Translations under genes and position numbers: made by a program
Notes under the pieces: generated by a model
Database searches by the model: none
What the model was told of the DNA's origin: nothing
Seen by the model: the letters and a program-made list of their open reading frames with translations, nothing else
NCBI GenBank assembly: GCA_002715545.1
Contig: PAZI01000006.1
Span: 32,113-46,194 of the forward strand
Source of the DNA: Methanobacteriota archaeon
Lineage (GTDB): Archaea > Thermoplasmatota > Poseidoniia > Poseidoniales > SP79
Length of the DNA: 14,082 nt
Direction: 5' to 3'
In this document: piece by piece, positions 1 through 6,437 of the stretch
How the letters are laid out: every line of letters begins with the position of its first letter
How positions within the stretch are numbered: the first letter of the stretch is position 1

Positions 1-1278
1 CCGCTGAACCTCCTATCAAACATCTCGGATAGAAAAATCGCCTTTGGTGAGGAGGCAATCAGTGATATTTACACCACCACTGGAAAGACCTCGATTTATG
101 TCATTCAAGCAATGACTCGTTCACCACAAATGAGGGCACTCTTCGGCTCTGGTGACGAAATCATGCCCCTGGAGTTCCACGTCGTGGAACCTGGATTCGA
201 TGAATTCCTGCAACAGCACAGTGATGAAGACCGCTATGGTCGACTGTTTGAGTCCTGTGTCACTCTTGGTTTCTTGATGACCGACCCTGAAGTTGGCAAG
301 CTTGGAGGTATGACTGGACGAAGAAGAGTTGTCATCTATTCACTCGATCAAGCTGGACTGCTTACAGGAGCAAACCTATCACAAGTAGCAGACCTTGCAC
401 TCAGGAACAACTACACTTCCACTGTCTTCACAAAACTGGACATGGCGGATTTCATGGCTCGTACCAAGCGTCGATTTAACCAATATGCAGACTTAATTGC
501 TGATGCAGACATCCGATGGATTACTCGTGCAGAAACGCCAGATGGTAGAATGGTAGGGCCCAAGGTCCACTCGATCCTTTCTTGCCGAGCCTATGAAACA
601 ATCACGTTTGATGAATATCTAGCTACCTTCGACGCCATCAGTGCGGCGAGTGAGCGTGTCATGAACCGTATTCTAGAAAGTACGATGACAATGGCTCTGA
701 AACCGGTCATGAGCCTTGACCACATCGCTCCAAGAGGCATGAACCCTTACGAGCACCTGTTCAAGGCTGAAGCATCAGGCAACAACAAACAATCAATCTT
801 CTACATGGAAGTGAGGTTCTTCGTGCCAACATCCATTGACAGGCTGAGAGTTATCTCTGGACAAACAATGGCAGATCGTGAAATGATGAGGGAGAGATTC
901 GGCGACCTAACAGGCATCGATGGTATGACTGGAATGTCAGTTCTCGACTGTTGTATGCCCTTCGCGCCAGACCTTGGATCGGATGCTTGGCAACAACGCA
1001 CTGGTCTGCGTGAGGATGAAGTCACTGTCGAAGTCACTTTCACTATCAACCCAGAAATCGTCTGGCGGACATTCCTTGAGCCCACAATCGAAAACGTTCA
1101 CGAACTACCACGTGGTTTCGTTGGCACGGCTGCTAACATCTGGGGTGATGCAATCATGACCAATGACAAGCTGCTGGATGCATTCAAGAAGAATAACCTT
1201 GAACACTGGGTCACATTGCTACGGTTAGCATATTATTGGTCATATGAAAACGCTACCAAGAAGCACGGTCTCAAGTGA
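1..1278 (+). CDS. Uncharacterised protein, 5' end cut by window edge
   Basis: I do not recognise this family. The reading frame is open from base 1 (37 sense codons before the first ATG at 112) and the residues before that ATG look like normal coding sequence, so the gene very probably starts outside the window; 425 residues are visible. No Shine-Dalgarno lies at a useful distance from ATG 112; a GGTGAGGAGG at 46-55 is too far and leads only to a short out-of-frame ORF. The protein is soluble-looking, with no signal peptide or membrane helix, mixed alpha/beta in character, Met-rich, with a CC pair near the C-terminal third (about base 950). A region of I-x-F-x-V-T type strands near base 1030 is followed by a helical C-terminus. 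It ends in TGA and converges on the WD40 gene with a 52-base gap. That it is a real gene is nearly certain; its function is unknown. Confidence 0.85.
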   Translation, partial: PLNLLSNISDRKIAFGEEAISDIYTTTGKTSIYVIQAMTRSPQMRALFGSGDEIMPLEFHVVEPGFDEFLQQHSDEDRYGRLFESCVTLGFLMTDPEVGKLGGMTGRRRVVIYSLDQAGLLTGANLSQVADLALRNNYTSTVFTKLDMADFMARTKRRFNQYADLIADADIRWITRAETPDGRMVGPKVHSILSCRAYETITFDEYLATFDAISAASERVMNRILESTMTMALKPVMSLDHIAPRGMNPYEHLFKAEASGNNKQSIFYMEVRFFVPTSIDRLRVISGQTMADREMMRERFGDLTGIDGMTGMSVLDCCMPFAPDLGSDAWQQRTGLREDEVTVEVTFTINPEIVWRTFLEPTIENVHELPRGFVGTAANIWGDAIMTNDKLLDAFKKNNLEHWVTLLRLAYYWSYENATKKHGLK

Positions 1279-1283
1279 TGAGA

Positions 1284-1339
1284 TTCTACCAGTGGTAGAA
1301 AACCAGCATCATTCGTTGATGATGGGTGGATCAATCCAC
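1284..1339. terminator. Cluster of three short hairpins between convergent genes
   Basis: Three inverted repeats follow one another in and just beyond the 52-base gap. TTCTACCA/TGGTAGAA (1284-1291 and 1293-1300) is a perfect 17-base palindrome around one G. CATCAT/ATGATG (1307-1312 and 1319-1324) has a 6-base loop. GTGGAT/ATCCAC (1326-1331 and 1334-1339) overlaps the stop codon of the WD40 gene. None is followed by a clear T-run on either strand, so I call them a possible bidirectional 3'-end structure rather than a canonical terminator. Confidence 0.4.
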
Positions 1340-2587
1340 TCCATATCCATAGCGGAGGGCAACTAATTCCATATCGGCACCGCGTAGGATGTAATCGATT
1401 GCTTCGTCATTACCCATCAAGCCCCAGTCTTCAATCATGGAACGTGCAGTATCATATGTGATTCGGCCTTCTCTAAGGCCTTCAAGAATCTGAGGATGTT
1501 CCTTACCCCACCAAGTGATATCCTCAACCACTTTAGGAATATCATCTGCGGGAATATCTGCTGCGATGAGTGCTTCACTCATTCCAGGCAATGCGGCCTC
1601 TGCTTGCAGAATACGAATAGCTGATTTCCGGTCTGTGAGGCCGAAGACAATGCGACGTGCAAGATTCCATTGTAATCCAGCAAGCACGAATGGTTCTATC
1701 TTCTCTTTGAGAAGTTCATTCACTGGATGATGAGATGTTAAACGGTCTGCACCTATCGAAACGATGCTTTCATTCACTGGATTAATGCCCACTCCGTGCA
1801 CGCTGCCCCCATGTCGAGTGACTGTTGCAATACATTCTCGCAGTTGTGAAGACCATAACAGCACCTTGCCATCATCCCCTCCAGACACAAAACAGCCCCA
1901 TTCAGGATGAGAATAAAGAGATCTAACACCACCTTGGTGTTCTGTCATTGTCGCATTGACTGAGAAACTACTCATCTCAATGATTTGAATGCCTCCTTTC
2001 TCAGTGGCTACAGCGACCTCGTTACCACCATCCAACCACGCAAGGTCCCAAACATATCCTGCCTTGAGATTGATTTCTTGCTCTAGTTCACCACTTCGAG
2101 CTTCCCAATATCTGACTCTGCCATCATGACTGGCTGTCAGGAGATGATCTCCGTCTGGATGGAAGAGAACCTTCTCAACATACCCTTCGTGTTTAGCAAG
2201 AATGGTGATGCGTTCCCCAGTTGATACTTCATGAACGGTTACCAAACGATCAATTGATCCTGAAGCAATGAGATGGCCGCAAGAGGAGAAATCAACTGTT
2301 GTTACAGGACCCTTGTGATAGAGAAGAGTCTCTACGTGCTTTCCAGTCGTTCGCTTCCGTATCGTTACACTCCCGTCTTGTGATGCTGTTGCCACCCAAC
2401 GACCTTGATCATCCAAGGCGAGGTCCCAGACATAATCTGAATGACATTCCCAGCGCTGATGGACTACGCCCTTCTCATTGATGATGATTACAGCGCCATC
2501 ATGTGTACCTTTGAACATCTCACCAGTTTGAGGATCTGTTTCTAGACACATCAATCCTGGGAATTGGTCCACAATGAATCCGGCCAT
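1331..2587 (-). CDS. WD40-repeat beta-propeller protein with helical C-terminal domain
   Basis: 418 residues. Residues about 10-290 hold seven WD40-like units, roughly 10-38, 49-80, 90-121, 131-163, 175-204, 216-247 and 258-289, enough for one closed seven-bladed propeller. Typical features are the turn DG/DDG before the last strand (30-31, 71-72, 155-156, 238-240) and a Trp at the end of some blades (RYWEA, LLWSS). Propellers of this kind are protein-interaction scaffolds; nothing shows an enzymatic site. Residues about 295-418 form a predicted helical region I do not recognise, with several short amphipathic helices. No signal peptide or membrane helix, so cytoplasmic. Start is ATG 2587, supported by a strong Shine-Dalgarno 6 bases upstream. 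It lies downstream of the EF-hand membrane protein gene, but a terminator-like hairpin separates them, so it is probably its own transcription unit. WD40 assignment is secure; the partner is unknown. Confidence 0.9.
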   Translation of the reverse strand: MAGFIVDQFPGLMCLETDPQTGEMFKGTHDGAVIIINEKGVVHQRWECHSDYVWDLALDDQGRWVATASQDGSVTIRKRTTGKHVETLLYHKGPVTTVDFSSCGHLIASGSIDRLVTVHEVSTGERITILAKHEGYVEKVLFHPDGDHLLTASHDGRVRYWEARSGELEQEINLKAGYVWDLAWLDGGNEVAVATEKGGIQIIEMSSFSVNATMTEHQGGVRSLYSHPEWGCFVSGGDDGKVLLWSSQLRECIATVTRHGGSVHGVGINPVNESIVSIGADRLTSHHPVNELLKEKIEPFVLAGLQWNLARRIVFGLTDRKSAIRILQAEAALPGMSEALIAADIPADDIPKVVEDITWWGKEHPQILEGLREGRITYDTARSMIEDWGLMGNDEAIDYILRGADMELVALRYGYGVD

Positions 2588-2593
2588 CGTCTC

Positions 2594-2600
2594 TCACCTC
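2594..2600 (-). promoter_or_regulatory. Shine-Dalgarno site of the WD40 gene
   Basis: Read on the minus strand the site is GAGGTGA, ending 6 bases before ATG 2587. It is a perfect match to the usual archaeal/bacterial anti-SD (TCACCTC). It is the clearest ribosome-binding site in the window; most other genes here lack one, which implies the WD40 mRNA has a leader. Confidence 0.75.
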
Positions 2601-2641
2601 AGCGGGGTGCGCATGGGCATCTAATCATTAGCATTTGGCCT

Positions 2642-2649
2642 CTATATCG
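2642..2649 (-). promoter_or_regulatory. Possible TATA element for the WD40 gene
   Basis: On the minus strand this reads CGATATAG, directly after the U-tract of the upstream hairpin. An archaeal TATA box here would place transcription start near 2620, giving a leader of about 33 bases that contains the strong Shine-Dalgarno. The geometry is coherent, but the box is a weak match to TTTATATA and no clear BRE is visible. Confidence 0.3.
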
Positions 2650-2683
2650 AAAAAGGAGTGAGATTCTCAAGTTGATTCACTCC
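2650..2683 (-). terminator. Hairpin plus U-tract at the end of the EF-hand protein gene
   Basis: On the minus strand GGAGTGA (2683-2677) pairs perfectly with TCACTCC (2661-2655), with a 15-base loop containing the small inverted repeat GAG-AAT-CTC, followed immediately by TTTTT (2654-2650). The stop codon TGA of the upstream gene (2679-2677) sits inside the 5' arm. This looks like an intrinsic terminator and would end the six-gene minus-strand run before the WD40 gene. Archaeal terminators need mainly the U-tract, so the stem may also protect the 3' end. Confidence 0.5.
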
Positions 2684-4533
2684 AGCGAATCGAAAACCAA
2701 ACTCTTTCTCATAGCACTCCATTCTTTCAGCTGGGCTTCAATCTCAAACGTCTCACCAACTTCAGGTACCTCTACATTCGGAGGAATGCGAATTTGAACT
2801 CCAGCTTCCGGTGAAGAAGGAAGGTGGCCATGGATTGTCTGCCCTCCACGAAGATGATCAGCAGATACACTGAAAGAACGGTCTGTTCGTTCGACGACCA
2901 TCTCAATCAAGAGCGGGTCTTTGAATTCGTCAACCACCTTCTGGCGTTCACTATGCATCACTAAACCTCTGATTGTCTCATGGAGAGAAAGTAGGTCGGG
3001 GGTTTCAGTAGATGATTTGATTGATTCATCGATAACAGTTTCACCATCTGCGATGCTTTCAACTCTCTCGGCTACCTCTTCAGCGATGGACTCGATCTTT
3101 TCTGACGCAGCCTCATTAATTTCAGCTACTTTCTCTGCAGCTGAATCGAGATTAGAATCTAATGTGTCACTTACTTGAGACGCCTTTTTCGTTGCCTCCT
3201 TAGCAGTAGCATGAATCACTTCGTCGAGTTCACGTTCAACCTTCTGCCTCACACCAAAGGGAAGGTCGGCGGTCTTAGCACGCATGGCAGTACGGAGAGT
3301 ATTCTCAATCGTTCGAACGTCACCCCCTTCTTCTGCAATTAGAACTGCTTCCTCTCTGAATTCCTCAATTACGCGTTCTGCATCACCGAAGGTGGTACCG
3401 ATTACATCAGGTGCTGCTTTGCTTGCTGACGATAGCGATGAACGTAGAGTTGCTGCACCTGCTGCGGCTGCACCTGTCAATGTCAGGCCTGCAACTGCTC
3501 CAGCCACGCCTTTGGCGATAGCTGCTCGTTTCTCAGAATCCATTGAGGAGGGGTCTTCGGCAGTTGAGGTTACTGCTTGATCCCAAGCCCCAATAACACG
3601 ATCCCTTGTCTCGGGGTCGAGATTCTCAGTCAGCGCCATGAGGTGAGGAGTAGCTTCCTCAATTATCTGATCTGGAGGATGTTCAAGCCTTGCAGTCTTA
3701 TCGAGAATCTCATTGAGATGTTTCTCAACCATCGCTTTGGTCGCTACGGGGTCATCTGAAATTGTACCCGATATGGCCTCTAAAGAAGGCGCCATCTCAC
3801 GCAAGAGAACATCTGCTGATGCCTCATCAACGGTTGCAATGCCAAGTTGAGAAAGTGCATCTTGAACATGAACTGGATTTATTGTCTCACCGGGTGAGGC
3901 AGATGAGTTCTCGCGTAGGAGTTCATCGAGAGAACTTCCCTCTTCAGAAGCCATGGATGAGAGATGATCAATCATAGATTGTGCAGTCACTGTTTCTGAT
4001 TGCCCTTCATTACCCGAATGATGGGGTGCAACTTCACTCTCTTGGAGAATATGATCCTGATTAATATCAAGATGGGAAAGAATGGCTTGAGCCGAGACCT
4101 CATCTAATCGAGCGACACCCATGCGCTCAATTCCTACTTGAAGCACCGTTACATCAATGGGTGTATCCGCAGGAACACCTGCATGATGTCGTAGAGCGGC
4201 GGCATTCGTCATCCCCTGAGCGGTAGATATCTCAGTCAATTTACTGATTAAATGGCCTGGCGTCATGACCTGATGTCCTGAACCACCCATTGCAGGCATC
4301 ATGCTGGCATCGATTACAGCACCTTTGGATTGACTCGCCGCTATAGCTGCAATCGTGGCGGAAATCACGCCAAAACAACAACCGAATGCACCGAGCTCCG
4401 ACACAGTACCTTGTGGGGCCACGGACATGACTAGGAAACCAACCACAGTCACTCCCAGCCAAAATCTGAATTTGGACCAAGGGTCACCCTCTACCACATC
4501 ATCAGAGGGGGTGAGCGGCGTGATATTTGTCAT
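2677..4533 (-). CDS. Membrane protein with EF-hand, internal duplication and coiled-coil region, unknown function
   Basis: 618 residues from ATG 4533. The frame stays open upstream: GTG 4596 and TTG 4644 would overlap the aldo/keto reductase gene and add 21 or 37 residues, and none of the three starts has a Shine-Dalgarno, so the start is uncertain. Order of parts: two hydrophobic helices (about 23-40, 47-67); a duplicated segment (90-155 and 182-247, aligned without gaps at an offset of 92); a complete EF-hand loop, DINQDHILQESE (156-167), with D, N, D, H and final E at positions 1, 3, 5, 6 and 12; an Ala/Gly-rich hydrophobic stretch (338-363); a long charged helical or coiled-coil region (383-498); and a C-terminal beta-rich domain (about 527-618). 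The second repeat lacks the EF-hand loop. The loop should bind calcium by family rules. I do not recognise the whole protein. It follows the sugar genes and ends in a terminator-like hairpin. Confidence 0.85.
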   Translation of the reverse strand: MTNITPLTPSDDVVEGDPWSKFRFWLGVTVVGFLVMSVAPQGTVSELGAFGCCFGVISATIAAIAASQSKGAVIDASMMPAMGGSGHQVMTPGHLISKLTEISTAQGMTNAAALRHHAGVPADTPIDVTVLQVGIERMGVARLDEVSAQAILSHLDINQDHILQESEVAPHHSGNEGQSETVTAQSMIDHLSSMASEEGSSLDELLRENSSASPGETINPVHVQDALSQLGIATVDEASADVLLREMAPSLEAISGTISDDPVATKAMVEKHLNEILDKTARLEHPPDQIIEEATPHLMALTENLDPETRDRVIGAWDQAVTSTAEDPSSMDSEKRAAIAKGVAGAVAGLTLTGAAAAGAATLRSSLSSASKAAPDVIGTTFGDAERVIEEFREEAVLIAEEGGDVRTIENTLRTAMRAKTADLPFGVRQKVERELDEVIHATAKEATKKASQVSDTLDSNLDSAAEKVAEINEAASEKIESIAEEVAERVESIADGETVIDESIKSSTETPDLLSLHETIRGLVMHSERQKVVDEFKDPLLIEMVVERTDRSFSVSADHLRGGQTIHGHLPSSPEAGVQIRIPPNVEVPEVGETFEIEAQLKEWSAMRKSLVFDSLE

Positions 4534-4588
4534 TGAACCAATCCAGTTGATGCTTGAGAGGATGAACTTCTTTTCAATCTCGTGTTCT

Positions 4589-5446
4589 TCATTCACGAGT
4601 CTCTGGGTCTGTTCCAGTGAATCCACCCTCTTCAAGAGAAGCAAGAGATGCTAACGCCACTTCATCCAGTTGTATGGCATGAGCCGCTAAGTTCTCAACC
4701 AGGCGTCTGGAATCTGTCGTCTTTGGTATGCTTATCCAACCATGATGCAAACCCCATGCTATGAGAAGTTGGGCAGTTGTACATCCCAATCGGGATGCTT
4801 GAGTACAAAGAATCTCATTGTCAAGCGATAATGCCCGTTGCAATGGGCTGTATGCAGTTGGAAGTGCTCCATGTTCAAGACTGGCTAGGACCACTGCAGG
4901 TTGACTGGCAAAGGGATGTAACTCGATCTGATTAGTACACGGAAGCAAGTTTGCCTTCTCAGCAAGTGAAACCAAGTGTTTTCGAGCAAAATTCGAGACT
5001 CCAATGCTTCGGGCCAGCCCATCTTCGAGTAATCCTTCCATGATCTCCCAGACCTCATGCCTCTTCTCGACGGGATTGGTCGGAGCATGTACTAAGAACA
5101 AATCGACATGATCAAGACCAAGGCGAGTAATGCTCTGTTCGCACATCTTTCGAGAGATATCTCCATCAAGGCCTTCAGTGCGCCATAATTTCGTGGTGAT
5201 GAACATATCTGAGCGGCTCAAGTCACTCTGAGCAATCGCTTCGCCGACATCAGATTCATTCCCATAAATTTGAGCTGTGTCAATATGCCTGTAGCCGACA
5301 TCGAATGCTTGGAGAACAACATCTCTGCACTCCCCCCCATCTGGAATCTGCCACACTCCAAGACCAAGGCGTGGAATATCAACTGGATGATGTTTGGAAC
5401 CATCGCGGGCCTGATGTGTCAAGGTGCACGTGCCGACATTGAACAT
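4589..5446 (-). CDS. Aldo/keto reductase (NADPH-dependent, AKR5-like)
   Basis: 285 residues, the normal length for a small prokaryotic aldo/keto reductase. These are (beta/alpha)8 barrel cytoplasmic enzymes that reduce aldehydes and ketones to alcohols with NADPH. The catalytic tetrad is intact: D56 and Y61 in GYRHIDTAQIYGNE, K86 in TTKLW, H120 in LVHAP. Other signatures are GVSNF (149-153), QIELHP (173-178), YSPL (199-202) and IPKTTDSRR (240-248), whose Lys and Arg usually bind the 2'-phosphate of NADPH. It most resembles the 2,5-diketogluconate reductase/AKR5 group, but substrate cannot be read from sequence. Start is ATG 5446; there is no Shine-Dalgarno, and the 34-base gap after the epimerase gene is pyrimidine-rich on the coding strand. 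It lies in the sugar operon, so a role in sugar metabolism is possible, though such reductases are often general detoxifying enzymes. Confidence 0.93.
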   Translation of the reverse strand: MFNVGTCTLTHQARDGSKHHPVDIPRLGLGVWQIPDGGECRDVVLQAFDVGYRHIDTAQIYGNESDVGEAIAQSDLSRSDMFITTKLWRTEGLDGDISRKMCEQSITRLGLDHVDLFLVHAPTNPVEKRHEVWEIMEGLLEDGLARSIGVSNFARKHLVSLAEKANLLPCTNQIELHPFASQPAVVLASLEHGALPTAYSPLQRALSLDNEILCTQASRLGCTTAQLLIAWGLHHGWISIPKTTDSRRLVENLAAHAIQLDEVALASLASLEEGGFTGTDPETRE

Positions 5447-5480
5447 GAAGGGAATGAAGGAAGGAGTGACATGGATGTTG

Positions 5481-6437
5481 TCATTCGTCTTGCATCAATT
5501 CATGTTCAACACATCGGGCAATTCCTTCCTGGAGGGAAACACGACATGGCCCCGAGATTGATTTGATTCGAGAACAATCAGGAGCTCGTCGTGGCGGGTC
5601 ATTCGCCCGTAGAGGGAGATTCTTAAACTCGAATGGTCTATTCACTGCTTCAAGGACCACGTGTGCTAATTGCTCGATTGTGATCTCTTCATCATTACCG
5701 ATGTTCAGAACACCAATTCCGTCAGGATGGGTCACGGCATCTAAGACCATGCGAACATGGTCGTCAACATGGCAGAAACTACGTGTTTGACTGCCGTCTC
5801 CAATAATCGAAAAAGGCGTGTCATCAAGCGCTTTACGAATGAATTCAGGTATCACTTGACCATATTTGCTTGCATCCATGCGCGTTCCATAGGCATTGAA
5901 AATGCGGAGGATTGTCCATGGTATGGTATGTTCTTCGCAGAATAATTTCACATAGAAATCTCCGATTGCTTTCGATGATGCGTAGGAGTCTCTCGTTGAA
6001 TGAATGTCAAGGCGGGTAATGCCATCCTCCGTCGTTGGAATGGTGTCAGGAATCTCTCCATAAACCTCTGACGAAGAAGCATAAGCCACGCGTTGTGGTG
6101 TGTGACCAGACTTTAACAGAGCTTTCAGAAGATTAGAAGTTGCACGAATATTGGTCTCAAAGACGCCCCATGGTTGTTCATAGAAGTACTCAGTGCCATT
6201 GATTGCTCCATAATGCAAAATAATGTCAGGGGCAAAGGAAGAGAGGAGTGAGGAGAGATGAGTTATCTCATCACAGAGATCGAGTTCAACGAACGTGAAT
6301 TCGTCATGTTCTGGCAGATGTTCTTTTCTACCTCGAAAGAAATTGTCTACTCCAAGTACAGTCCAACCTCGAGCAAGTGCCTCATCGGCAAGGTGTGAAC
6401 CGAGGAAACCTGCGACACCAGTGATGAAACAACGCAT
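5481..6437 (-). CDS. NAD-dependent nucleotide-sugar epimerase/decarboxylase (extended SDR)
   Basis: 318 residues from ATG 6437, which overlaps the stop of the preceding dehydrogenase gene as TGATG; a TTG one codon earlier is also possible but less likely. Extended short-chain dehydrogenases of this type act on UDP- or dTDP-sugars in the cytoplasm. Seen: the Rossmann motif GVAGFLG (7-13), D31 after beta-2 (prefers NAD over NADP), SSSEVYG (121-127) giving the catalytic Ser/Thr region, YASSK (152-156) with catalytic Y152 and K156, RIFNAYG (178-184) and CHVDD (222-226) for sugar-nucleotide binding, and a C-terminal NDPPRRAPD (279-287), a motif common in UDP-glucuronate decarboxylases and related epimerases. 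Sitting directly after a 6-dehydrogenase, it could epimerise or decarboxylate the uronic acid product. The exact reaction (4-epimerase, decarboxylase or 4,6-dehydratase-like) is not decidable here. Confidence 0.92.
   Translation of the reverse strand: MRCFITGVAGFLGSHLADEALARGWTVLGVDNFFRGRKEHLPEHDEFTFVELDLCDEITHLSSLLSSFAPDIILHYGAINGTEYFYEQPWGVFETNIRATSNLLKALLKSGHTPQRVAYASSSEVYGEIPDTIPTTEDGITRLDIHSTRDSYASSKAIGDFYVKLFCEEHTIPWTILRIFNAYGTRMDASKYGQVIPEFIRKALDDTPFSIIGDGSQTRSFCHVDDHVRMVLDAVTHPDGIGVLNIGNDEEITIEQLAHVVLEAVNRPFEFKNLPLRANDPPRRAPDCSRIKSISGPCRVSLQEGIARCVEHELMQDE

Noticed and set aside
46..55. GGTGAGGAGG as a ribosome-binding site for a gene starting in the window
   Set aside because: It lies inside the open frame of the first gene; the next ATG in frame is 57 bases away and the nearby GTG opens only a short frame ending in TGA.
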